From positions 992,001-1,056,000 of the forward strand of contig CP081102.1 of NCBI GenBank assembly GCA_025141835.1: DNA of 64,000 nt. The letters run 5' to 3'. The notes beneath the pieces are model-generated. The model saw nothing but the letters and a program-made list of their open reading frames with translations. It was not told the origin of the DNA and made no database searches. Source of the DNA: Rhodobacteraceae bacterium M385. Its GTDB lineage: Bacteria > Pseudomonadota > Alphaproteobacteria > Rhodobacterales > Rhodobacteraceae. Numbering within the stretch: the stretch's first letter is position 1; each line of letters opens with the position of its first letter. A program made the translations under genes and the position numbers. This document shows positions 50,977 through 58,903 of this stretch, piece after piece.

Positions 50977-51447
50977 ATGCGTTGCCCATTTTGCGGAAAT
51001 GTGGACACTCAGGTAAAGGACTCGCGTCCGGCTGAGGATCATGTGGCGATCCGGCGGCGGCGGTTTTGTCCGGCCTGCGCGGGGCGCTTCACGACGTATG
51101 AGCGCGTGCAGTTGCGCGATTTGGTGGTGATCAAATCCAGCGGGAAGCGCGAAGATTTTGACCGGACGAAGCTGGAACGCTCGATCCGGATGGCGTTGCA
51201 GAAGCGCCCGGTTGACCCGGATCGGGTGGATCAGATGATTTCCGGCATGGTGCGACGGCTGGAGAGCCTTGGAGAGACGGACGTGCAATCCAAGGTGATC
51301 GGTGAGATCGTGATGGAACGTCTGGCGGCGATTGATACGGTCGCCTATGTGCGGTTTGCCAGCGTTTACAAGAACTTCCAGGCGACAGGCGATTTCGAGG
51401 ACTTCCTGTCCGAGCTGCGTCCGCCCACGCCTTCCACAGATAGTTGA
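50977..51447 (+). CDS. nrdR: Transcriptional repressor NrdR
   Basis: A 156-residue repressor of ribonucleotide reductase genes that senses ATP/dATP. N-terminal zinc ribbon MRCPFCGNVDTQV...RRRRFCPACAGRFTTYER and an ATP-cone domain (VVIKSSGKREDFDRTKLERS). ATG 50977 follows ACAGGAGG closely. ribD starts 1 bp after its stop, the common nrdR-rib arrangement of alphaproteobacteria. Confidence 0.97.
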   Translation: MRCPFCGNVDTQVKDSRPAEDHVAIRRRRFCPACAGRFTTYERVQLRDLVVIKSSGKREDFDRTKLERSIRMALQKRPVDPDRVDQMISGMVRRLESLGETDVQSKVIGEIVMERLAAIDTVAYVRFASVYKNFQATGDFEDFLSELRPPTPSTDS

Positions 51448-51448
51448 G

Positions 51449-52546
51449 ATGAGTGACCGGCGCTGGATGGCGCTGGCGGTGTCGCTGGGCGCCCGAGGGT
51501 TGGGCCGGGTTTGGCCGAACCCGGCGGTCGGCTGCGTTTTGGTGAAAGACGGCCGCGTCGTCGGGCGCGGCTGGACCGACATCGGCGGGCGGCCCCACGC
51601 GGAAGTAAAGGCGCTGGCGCAGGCGGGTGCTTTGGCCCAGGGCGCATGTGCCTATGTTTCCCTTGAGCCATGCAATCACACCGGAAAGACCGGCCCCTGC
51701 GCCCAAGCGCTGATTGACGCAGGCGTGATCCGCGTTGTGGTCGCCTGCCAAGATCCGGACCCGAGGGTTGCGGGCGGCGGGATCGAGCGGATGCGGGCGG
51801 CGGGCATTGAGGTTGTTACCGGCGTTCTTGAGGATGAGGGCCTGCAAGCCCATGAGGGGTTCTTTTCGCGGCTGCAAAAGGGCCGCCCGATGGTAACGCT
51901 GAAAGTTGCGACCTCGTTGGACGGAAGGATTGCCACGGCGAGTGGCGAGAGCCAGTGGATCACCGGGCCGGAAGCGCGGCGGCGCGTGCACGGGATGCGG
52001 GCGCGGCACGATGCGGTGATGGTCGGGGCGGGGACGGCGAGGGCCGATGATCCGTCCCTGACGGTGCGCGGCATGGGCGAGGTGCCACAGCCGGTGCGGG
52101 TTGTCGTCTCGGGTCGGCTGGATGTGCCGGTGGAGAGCGTTTTGGGGCGTAGCGCGCGGGAGGTTCCGGTGTGGTTGTTGCACGGACCGGATGCGCCGGA
52201 GGCCGCGCGAGAGGCATGGGACGCCACGGGTGCGGTGCTGATGGAATGCGCCTTGGGCGCGAGCGGTCAGGTGGATGCCGGGGCCGTGTTGCACCGGTTG
52301 GGAGAGGCGGGCCTGACACGGGTTTTCTGCGAGGGCGGGGGCGCATTGGCGGCCTCGCTTCTGGCGGCTGATCTGGTGGATCGGCTGGCGGTCTTTTCAG
52401 GCGGGCTGATCCTGGGCGCAGAGGGCACGCCAGCGGTGAGCGCGATGGGCATTGCGGCGCTGGCCGAGGCGCCGAGCTTCAAGTTGGAGCAAGTCGAGCA
52501 GGTTGGCGCTGACGGGTTGAGCCTTTGGGCGCGGCAATCGGATTAG
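51449..52546 (+). CDS. ribD: Bifunctional riboflavin deaminase/reductase RibD
   Basis: 365 residues. The N-terminal zinc deaminase shows HAEVKAL and PCNHTGKTGPC. The C-terminal reductase begins MVTLKVATSLDGRIATASGE. It performs the second and third steps of riboflavin synthesis. ATG 51449 is 1 bp after the nrdR stop, suggesting coupling; the in-frame start at 51332 lies within nrdR. The rib cluster is interrupted after this gene by capsule genes on the opposite strand. Confidence 0.96.
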   Translation: MSDRRWMALAVSLGARGLGRVWPNPAVGCVLVKDGRVVGRGWTDIGGRPHAEVKALAQAGALAQGACAYVSLEPCNHTGKTGPCAQALIDAGVIRVVVACQDPDPRVAGGGIERMRAAGIEVVTGVLEDEGLQAHEGFFSRLQKGRPMVTLKVATSLDGRIATASGESQWITGPEARRRVHGMRARHDAVMVGAGTARADDPSLTVRGMGEVPQPVRVVVSGRLDVPVESVLGRSAREVPVWLLHGPDAPEAAREAWDATGAVLMECALGASGQVDAGAVLHRLGEAGLTRVFCEGGGALAASLLAADLVDRLAVFSGGLILGAEGTPAVSAMGIAALAEAPSFKLEQVEQVGADGLSLWARQSD

Positions 52547-52566
52547 TTCGAAATTATACTTATTTC

Positions 52567-52587
52567 TGTGGATAAACCTGTGGATAG
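52567..52587 (-). promoter_or_regulatory. Pair of DnaA-box-like sites in a convergent gap
   Basis: TGTGGATAA (52567-52575) is an exact reverse DnaA box and TGTGGATAG (52579-52587) has one change, 12 bp apart in the same orientation. They lie in the 67-bp A+T-rich space between the 3' ends of ribD and kpsC, where no promoter is needed. Confidence 0.5.
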
Positions 52588-52613
52588 GGTAAATTCACAT
52601 GGTATTTGTGCAA

Positions 52614-54668
52614 TCACCTGCGCCAGATCCAGCTTTGCCCAGCCATCCAACCTTGGAGTTTTGCCAAGGCTCGGAGGGTCGGTTTCCCTGATAGGCCCTC
52701 ACCCGTGGATAGACGTTCTACCGCGATTTCGACGGGGCAGGGTTGGCCCGTGACCGGGTCCATGTAGCGCGGATAGGTGATTAATGCGGCGTGGATGAGC
52801 GCGGCCAGAGAGGGCCGCGCAACACGGCGCGACGGCACGGGGCCGTGGTCGGTGGTGAGGCCCCATCCAGCATAAAAGGGGGCGCCGAGGGTGGTGACAT
52901 CAACGCCGCGGATCAGCGCCTCGAACCCCATGGCGGAGGTCATGGTGACAACGCGGTGGGCGACGGACAAAAGCGCCTCGGCCCCGGTATGATCGGCGAT
53001 GTGATCGGCCAAGGCGCGGGCCACGTCGGGTAGGGCGCCGACGCGCAAACCAGCCTCCACATCTGGGTGGGGTTTGTAGATCAGGAAGGCATCGGGATGT
53101 AGAGTGCGTGCCGTCTGCAAGAGGGCCGCGTTGGTTTTCACCGGGCCCGCGCCGAGGCGGATGGAGGCGTCATCCTCGACCTGTCCGGGGACGAGGATCA
53201 CCGGGCGATCGGGCGGCAGGTCAGGCAGGGTGCCGCCGGTGATATTATACTTGGTCAGCCCGGCGCGGCGCAGGGATTGGATCAGCTTTTCGGCCCGTTC
53301 CAAACGCGGCAAAGGCAGGGCGGCGGCTTCTGCTATCAGATGCTCTAGGCGGCTTTCGCGGGTTGGATCGTAGTAGATGCCGAGGTCATCGAGGACCAGC
53401 GAAAGGGGGGGGACGAGTTCGGCCCCAAGGCCGCGAGAGCGCAGGAAGCCATCCTCCATCCGCAGAAGGGGTGCATCGGCGCAGGCGGCAACAATTGCAG
53501 GAGTTTCATGGCCCGCCCAGATGATTGTGGGCTGCGGTGGGGCGGGCGTATCGGCGAAGGTCAGGGGGCCATGTTGGCCGAAACCCGCCTTCAGGTGGCC
53601 CTTCTTCCAGCTGCGCATGCCCAGCGCGGTGTAGCCCAAGCGATCTTCCCGCCAGCTACGGGATTGTGCTTCCAACGCGCCGATCACGTCTTCGGCCGTG
53701 CCCAAGGCATCACGGTAGGGATCGTACCACGTGGGGTAGAGCAGCAAGGCACCGGCGACCAATTGCGCCCGGGTCAGCACCCGTTGGCGACGGGCGGGCG
53801 TGGGCCTGCGATCATCGGTGAGGCCCCATCCGGCATAGAACGGCACGCCGAAGGTAACGGGTTTATGGCCTGCGAGTATCGCCTCGAACCCCGCTTGGGA
53901 GGTCACGGTATAAACAGCGCGGGCCCCTTCAAACATGCGCCAAAGGCTGATGGGGCGATCATCGAGCGACACATTGGGGGGCAGCGCGTCGGGGTCAAAG
54001 TGGCCCGGACGGTGGCCGTCACGGGTTTCGGGGTGGGTCTTGATCACGATATGGGCGTCGGGGTGATCTTCACGGGCCCAAGCCAGCGCCTCGGCAAAAC
54101 TATCGGGGGTGGCTTGGCCAAGCTGGATCGACGCATCGCCTTTGGTCTGGTCAATCAGCAGGACATAGCCGGGATCGGGGGGCAAAAGCGCCGGATCGAT
54201 GGCTGCGTATTTCGACAGGTGCCCCTCGGCCATGCGGGCCATCACATCCCGGGCCCGATCAAGCAGGGCGGTGTCATCGAAGGGATGGGTGGAGAGGATA
54301 TGTTCGAGGTCCGAGGGCTGTGTGGCGTCGAAATAGATGCCACGGCGGTCAATCACGAGGCCCAGGGGCGGCTCCCCCGAGCGGCCGGGGTGGAGGGAGC
54401 GTAGGAAGGCGTCCTCGACCCGGACAAGATGGGCGCCGGTCGCCTCGGCCACGGCTTCGCCGCGCGGGGCGTAGGGGGAATGGCCCCAGACGACAACATC
54501 ATCCTGCGCGCCGGGTTTGCCCAGTTTCAGGTCGTAGCCAGCAAGGGAAAGGATGCGACGGACGCGGGCGTTCGTGAGAAAACCCGCGTTGAAGTGGTAG
54601 GCATGTCGGCGGGCGGGCGGGGCGGATGTGTCATCAGACCCACCGCCCCAAGCGCCTGTGTCAGCCAT
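52614..54668 (-). CDS. kpsC: Capsule Kdo-transferase KpsC
   Basis: 684 residues made of two similar halves. Half 1 shows VRVEDAFLRSLHPGRSGEPP and LVIDRRGIYFDATQPSDLE, with KTHPETRDGHRPG. Half 2 shows LRMEDGFLRSRGLGAELVPP and LVLDDLGIYYDPTRESRLE, with YKPHPDVEAGLRVG. KpsC extends the poly-beta-Kdo linker on lyso-phosphatidylglycerol for group 2 capsules, using two glycosyltransferase modules. It is last in kpsS-wza-kpsC (9-bp gap to wza). ATG 54668 has a weak ribosome site, so coupling to wza is likely. Confidence 0.93.
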   Translation of the reverse strand: MADTGAWGGGSDDTSAPPARRHAYHFNAGFLTNARVRRILSLAGYDLKLGKPGAQDDVVVWGHSPYAPRGEAVAEATGAHLVRVEDAFLRSLHPGRSGEPPLGLVIDRRGIYFDATQPSDLEHILSTHPFDDTALLDRARDVMARMAEGHLSKYAAIDPALLPPDPGYVLLIDQTKGDASIQLGQATPDSFAEALAWAREDHPDAHIVIKTHPETRDGHRPGHFDPDALPPNVSLDDRPISLWRMFEGARAVYTVTSQAGFEAILAGHKPVTFGVPFYAGWGLTDDRRPTPARRQRVLTRAQLVAGALLLYPTWYDPYRDALGTAEDVIGALEAQSRSWREDRLGYTALGMRSWKKGHLKAGFGQHGPLTFADTPAPPQPTIIWAGHETPAIVAACADAPLLRMEDGFLRSRGLGAELVPPLSLVLDDLGIYYDPTRESRLEHLIAEAAALPLPRLERAEKLIQSLRRAGLTKYNITGGTLPDLPPDRPVILVPGQVEDDASIRLGAGPVKTNAALLQTARTLHPDAFLIYKPHPDVEAGLRVGALPDVARALADHIADHTGAEALLSVAHRVVTMTSAMGFEALIRGVDVTTLGAPFYAGWGLTTDHGPVPSRRVARPSLAALIHAALITYPRYMDPVTGQPCPVEIAVERLSTGEGLSGKPTLRALAKLQGWMAGQSWIWRR

Positions 54669-54677
54669 CGGCTGGCG

Positions 54678-55829
54678 TCACGTATCGGCGAGCGTCGATG
54701 CGACGCTTGCAACACCCGTCAGCGTGCCTGTCAGGGCAGAGATCACGTTGTTGAACTGGGTGATCGGCGCAGAGGTGACATAAACGGTATCGCCATCGCG
54801 GATCACGAAATCTCGCGCCTCGAACATGCCGGTCGGGGCCGTCAGATCAAGCACATAGATCATCCGTTGCGAGCCCGTCAGGTCATTGCGGGCAAGGACC
54901 AGATTTGCCAGTTCCTCGGGCTCATTACGGAGCACGAAGACGCCCGTAGGGTCAGCCAGCGCAGGGTTCAGGCCGCCAACGGAGGCAATCGCATCAATGG
55001 CGGAAATGACCTGACTGTCGAAATCCACAACGGTTTGTGCGCCGGTCGCGCCAAGGGCGGTGAATTGCCGGGTATCGCCTTCGACCAAGATCCGGTCGTC
55101 GGCGCGCAGGGCCACGTCGATAGAGGGGTCACGGAAGATGTCCTGATACCAAACGGTGCCAGTTTGACCGCCACGTACCAGCGTAACGCGGGTGATTTCC
55201 GCATCAATCGTCGTGCCGCCTGTTGCGGCGAGCATGCCTGAGAGCGTGCGCGTCGGACGTTCAATCGGGAAGATGCCGGGGCCGTTCACATCGCCGGTGA
55301 CAACCACGGTGGCACCGTTTCCGGGCTCTCTCGTGACAATGACCTGCGGGTCTGGAGTTTGCTCATCAAGGCTACGGGTGATGATTTCGCGCAATTGTTC
55401 CGGCGTGTTGCCAGCGGCGCGAATGCGGCCTGCGTAGGGGATGAAGATATGGCCGGAGGTATCAACCTGAAGCGTAGACAACTGCGCAGCGTTTGCGCCT
55501 TCGCCCGCCAGAAGACCATCGGTCACGTTCTCAAACACGGTCAGCGTCAGCGTATCGCCGGGGCTGATCACGTCGGTATTGGAGACGCCTGCATTCAGCA
55601 ACGCGGGCGGGAAACCCAAGGTGGGCACCAGCGACGTAGCGGCGGTCACGCGTTGGTTGACCTCGACCACGAAGGCGTCGCCCTCGTTCTGGACGGAACC
55701 TGCAAAAATCTGGTTACGGGTCGGACCAGCGGATGGAAGAACGCGTGTCATCACATCACAAGCGGTGAGCGACACAACACAAGTGCATAGCGCAATGATG
55801 CGCGCGAAACGGGGAACCCTCGATGTCAC
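54678..55829 (-). CDS. Polysaccharide export OPX lipoprotein (Wza/KpsD family)
   Basis: A 383-residue outer-membrane polysaccharide export protein. The start is GTG 55829 after AAAGGAG. A lipoprotein signal ends in the lipobox LTAC (Cys near residue 24). The Poly_export domain follows (VISPGDTLTLTVFENV ... GHIFIPYAGRIRAAGNTPEQ), then SLBB-like repeats (VVVTGDVNGPGIFPIERPTR) and a C-terminal segment ending in Ala/Ser/Thr. It forms the capsule exit channel. Second gene of the kpsS-wza-kpsC unit. Confidence 0.9.
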   Translation of the reverse strand: MTSRVPRFARIIALCTCVVSLTACDVMTRVLPSAGPTRNQIFAGSVQNEGDAFVVEVNQRVTAATSLVPTLGFPPALLNAGVSNTDVISPGDTLTLTVFENVTDGLLAGEGANAAQLSTLQVDTSGHIFIPYAGRIRAAGNTPEQLREIITRSLDEQTPDPQVIVTREPGNGATVVVTGDVNGPGIFPIERPTRTLSGMLAATGGTTIDAEITRVTLVRGGQTGTVWYQDIFRDPSIDVALRADDRILVEGDTRQFTALGATGAQTVVDFDSQVISAIDAIASVGGLNPALADPTGVFVLRNEPEELANLVLARNDLTGSQRMIYVLDLTAPTGMFEARDFVIRDGDTVYVTSAPITQFNNVISALTGTLTGVASVASTLADT

Positions 55830-55932
55830 GGGGATGGCTCCTTTAGCCTGAACTGCCTCAGATATTTTATTCTCGTTTTTTTGCAGACTAGCTAAAAAGG
55901 CAGGCTCACGGAAGCCCCTTGCAAGTAATGCG

Positions 55933-57222
55933 TTATTTTACCAACGAAAGGTGTTGCCTTGGTGCCGGTCTGCCCGCGTCGAGCGCGTCGTAGGCGTCTT
56001 CCTTGGAAAGCATCATATCCACTACCTGCCGCAACAATTGGCGACGCCCGCGTGCCGAATAGAAGCTGCCGGTGATCTGCGAGGTTTCCAACAGATAATG
56101 GCGATAATCGCGGTAGGCGCGGCTATCGGGGCGCGAAGGGTTTTGAAAGAAAGCGGGCAGGGATTGATCCGAGACAAACTCGGGCTTGAGGTAGACGGCT
56201 TGGCCGAAAGCCTTCAGCGGAAGTCCGCGCCATAGCGCCTGTTGCGCGGCGGTGGAGTTCACCGTCACGGCAGAACGCGCATCGTTGAGAAGGCGGGCCA
56301 GTTTGCCACCGCGCACGTAATGGACGCGGTCCGAGACGCCATATTGCGCGGCAAGGCGGATGATATCGGCGCGGATCGGCGTGCGTCCGTCTTCCAAGGG
56401 GTGGGCCTTGAACACCAGATGATGATGAGAGGGGGCACCGTCGGCAAAGCCGGAAATCAGAACCTCTAGAAACTCGGCCATGCTCTCAAACGGGCCATGA
56501 TCGCGGAAGCTGGCGTCATGGGCCAATTGCAGGAGAGCAAGGTGATAGGGGAAGCCACCGGTCTTGATCCGGTACGTGGCCTGCACCCGGTCGAGCCAAA
56601 GCAAAGGCATCAGCGCGAGGCGGCGCAAATAGAGGCGGAATTCTTGCGTCACGGTCAGTGCCCGATGGGGGCGGAACGAGGCGTATTCCTGATTACGGCT
56701 CATCACGAACCAATGGTAGAGCGCGCCGTAGAACACATGCTGACGCATATCGCCCCATTTGGCGGGCGCATCAGGCAGATCAAGGTCCAGATCCTTCAGG
56801 GCGTTGCGCATTTGGGCCACGGGCGTATCCATCAGGCGGGAATGGCCGTTGGCGCCGCCGCGTTCATAGGTGACCCAATAGGGGCGCAGGTAGCCTTCTT
56901 CGAACACATGAACGGTGATGCCACGGGCCTTGGCATGGGCAATGGCTTGGGCATGAATGGGGCGCGTGTCGCCGTAGAGCACCAGATCGGTGATGCCCTT
57001 TTCATCGAGAAGCTGGGCGGCGTGGTCGGACCAAGTCTCGGATGCGGCGGTAAAGGGAATGTAGGACGATTTATCGGGCCAAAACGCATCATCGCCGCGG
57101 TTAAAGCCCACCCGCCAAACCTGAGCGCCCGCGTTCGACAGCATCCCGGCCAGCCGAGAGAAGAACGGCCCATGGGGGCCTTGCAGAAACAGAAATGTGC
57201 GGTGGGCGTGGCTGGGGGCCAT
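55933..57222 (-). CDS. kpsS: Capsule Kdo-transferase KpsS
   Basis: A 429-residue Capsule_synth protein like KpsS, which adds the first beta-Kdo to the lipid. Seen: FLFLQGPHGPFFSRLAGML at the N terminus, VFEEGYLRPYWVTYERGGAN, KAHPLEDGRTPI and VNSTAAQQALWRGLPLKAFG. ATG 57222 (MAPSHAHRTF) follows AAGGA; the upstream in-frame start at 57366 overlaps ribE's leader and is rejected. First gene of the capsule unit; divergent from ribE (156 bp). Confidence 0.92.
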   Translation of the reverse strand: MAPSHAHRTFLFLQGPHGPFFSRLAGMLSNAGAQVWRVGFNRGDDAFWPDKSSYIPFTAASETWSDHAAQLLDEKGITDLVLYGDTRPIHAQAIAHAKARGITVHVFEEGYLRPYWVTYERGGANGHSRLMDTPVAQMRNALKDLDLDLPDAPAKWGDMRQHVFYGALYHWFVMSRNQEYASFRPHRALTVTQEFRLYLRRLALMPLLWLDRVQATYRIKTGGFPYHLALLQLAHDASFRDHGPFESMAEFLEVLISGFADGAPSHHHLVFKAHPLEDGRTPIRADIIRLAAQYGVSDRVHYVRGGKLARLLNDARSAVTVNSTAAQQALWRGLPLKAFGQAVYLKPEFVSDQSLPAFFQNPSRPDSRAYRDYRHYLLETSQITGSFYSARGRRQLLRQVVDMMLSKEDAYDALDAGRPAPRQHLSLVK

Positions 57223-57378
57223 CGGTGAATGATCCTTCGGTCGTGGTTCTGTGTAGCCGGATTTCGTTAACAAGAGCAAAGCGGAAGGGCGGTCTGAGGG
57301 CTGAAATGTGACATCTGCGTGGCTGGACCTTGCGGCACGGAGAGAGATATCAGGGAAGGGAAGCACGGGAGTTTGCAG

Positions 57379-57969
57379 ATGTTTACAGGAATAGTCACCG
57401 ATCTGGGCGAGGTGCGCGCGCTAGAGTATCGCGGGGATCTGAGGGCGCGGATCGGCACCGGCTACGATATGAGCACGGTGGATATGGGGGCCTCTATCGC
57501 GTGCGACGGGGTGTGTCTGACGGTTGTGGCGATGGGGCCGGATTGGTTCGACGTGGATATCTCAGCCGAGTCGGTGTCCAAGACCAATATCGGGTCGTGG
57601 GCCGTCGGGGCGCGGTTGAATTTGGAGCGGGCCTTGAAGGTGGGCGACGAATTGGGCGGGCATATCGTGTCGGGCCATGTGGACGGGGTGGCAGAGATCA
57701 TCGCGGTGGAAGACGAGGGCGACAGCACGCGTTTCACCTTCCGCGCACCGGGAGAGTTCGGACGGTTTGTGGCGCCCAAGGGCTCGGTCGCGCTGAACGG
57801 CACGTCATTGACGGTAAACGAGGTGAATGGCGCAGAGTTCGGGGTGAATATCATCCCGCACACCAAGGAGGTCACCACATGGGGCGGGGCGAAAGTGGGC
57901 GACCTGGTCAACTTCGAGGTTGATACGCTGGCGAGATACGTGGCGCGGTTGGCGGATTGGAAGGCCTGA
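57379..57969 (+). CDS. ribE: Riboflavin synthase alpha chain
   Basis: A 196-residue lumazine-binding protein with two repeats, dismutating 6,7-dimethyl-8-ribityllumazine to riboflavin. N terminus MFTGIVTDLGEVRAL, first repeat with ISAESVSKTNIGSW and LGGHIVSGHVDGV, second with ALNGTSLTVNEVNGAEFGV. ATG 57379 follows GGGAG by 8 nt. It heads ribE-hyp-hyp-ribBX-ribH-nusB. Confidence 0.96.
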   Translation: MFTGIVTDLGEVRALEYRGDLRARIGTGYDMSTVDMGASIACDGVCLTVVAMGPDWFDVDISAESVSKTNIGSWAVGARLNLERALKVGDELGGHIVSGHVDGVAEIIAVEDEGDSTRFTFRAPGEFGRFVAPKGSVALNGTSLTVNEVNGAEFGVNIIPHTKEVTTWGGAKVGDLVNFEVDTLARYVARLADWKA

Positions 57970-58017
57970 GGGAGTTAACGCCGACCGAGGCGCGCGGGGC
58001 TGGTTCGGGATTGAGTT

Positions 58018-58038
58018 GTATTGGCCAAGATGAAGGAG
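58018..58038 (+). repeat. Dispersed motif copy 3, supplying a ribosome site
   Basis: GTATTGGCCAAGATGAAGGA differs from the copy at 39941 by one base. Here its AAGGAG lies 5 nt before ATG 58044, so the repeat appears to provide the Shine-Dalgarno of the following gene. Confidence 0.5.
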
Positions 58039-58043
58039 CGGGC

Positions 58044-58265
58044 ATGAAGCGGTTGGTAGTGCGTTCCATTGAGGATTGGTCCGGGCAGCGTTGCGTGGAT
58101 GTGCGCAGGGAGCCGGAGGGGCTGTTTTCCTGGGCAGAGTGCCGAAGAGACCCGGAGGATGCCCATGGGTGGCGGTTTCTTGGGGTTGGCGAGGGCGGTT
58201 TTGTCAGCGAAGTAGAGGCGACGGCGGATGCGGTAGCGTCTGTGCCATGGATGGAGAGTGAGTGA
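58044..58265 (+). CDS. Small hypothetical protein in the riboflavin operon
   Basis: 73 residues, no known domain; begins MKRLVVRSIEDWSGQRCVDV and contains WAECRRDPEDAHGWRFLG. Start ATG 58044 has AAGGAG upstream. Its TGA overlaps the next ATG (TGATG). A position between ribE and ribBX with tight coupling suggests a role or at least co-expression with riboflavin genes. Confidence 0.6.
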   Translation: MKRLVVRSIEDWSGQRCVDVRREPEGLFSWAECRRDPEDAHGWRFLGVGEGGFVSEVEATADAVASVPWMESE

Positions 58266-58825
58266 TGGCAGGGATGATTGGGCATAATCGGGGGCCAAGT
58301 CTGGAAGCTGGATTTGGGTTTCGGAAAGTGGCCTGGGGTAAGGCGAGGGCGGCATTGCTGCCGGCGTTGCCGTTAGAGGTTGTGCGATTGCGGGTGAAGC
58401 GGGCGCAGAGGTTGGGTTTGCCGTATAAGACCTATGCGACTGTAAGAGCCGTGACCGGGCGCGATATTGTGGGGTTCTTGTTCTCGGACAACGCTTTGGG
58501 CGTGCGGCGCGGAGGGGCGGTGCCTGAGGCTGAGCGGGCTAGGTTACAGGATTTGGAAGGGGCGGCGACCCGGTTGATTGCGGTTCATGGGCCCGGCGAT
58601 CCGGCAGCTTTTCTGGAGTCGGGCGTGATTGACGGCGCGGGGCGGGCGCCGGGCATGATGGCGAGTTGGCGCGATGCCAGAGAAGGGTTGAGGGCCATGG
58701 CGGCTGAGGCCTCGGTTCCCTATGATGGCTTGGTCGTTGTCGCGGCCACGGCGCTGGAGAAAGAGTGGAGCGCCACCGCGGGGCTTGGCGGAACGATCCC
58801 AAGGGACGTGATGTTCCCAAGCTGA
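58265..58825 (+). CDS. Conserved hypothetical protein (IGHNRGPSLE type)
   Basis: 186 residues. N-terminal MAGMIGHNRGPSLEAGFGF, a pattern seen at the start of several alphaproteobacterial hypothetical proteins, then a basic helical region (LPLEVVRLRVKRAQRLGLPY; KTYATVRAVTGRDIVGFLFS). No catalytic motif recognised. Translationally coupled to the small gene before it; ribBX starts 78 bp after its stop. Confidence 0.65.
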   Translation: MAGMIGHNRGPSLEAGFGFRKVAWGKARAALLPALPLEVVRLRVKRAQRLGLPYKTYATVRAVTGRDIVGFLFSDNALGVRRGGAVPEAERARLQDLEGAATRLIAVHGPGDPAAFLESGVIDGAGRAPGMMASWRDAREGLRAMAAEASVPYDGLVVVAATALEKEWSATAGLGGTIPRDVMFPS

Positions 58826-58903
58826 GGGGCCGCGATCCCTTTTCAATGCGCACGGGTTCGACTATCTGCCCTTATGTCTGACGTGCAAAGGGGATGTCGC
58901 TTT

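Noticed and set aside
58826..58903. FMN riboswitch before ribBX
   Set aside because: Only 78 bp between genes and no RFN-type conserved helices; too short.
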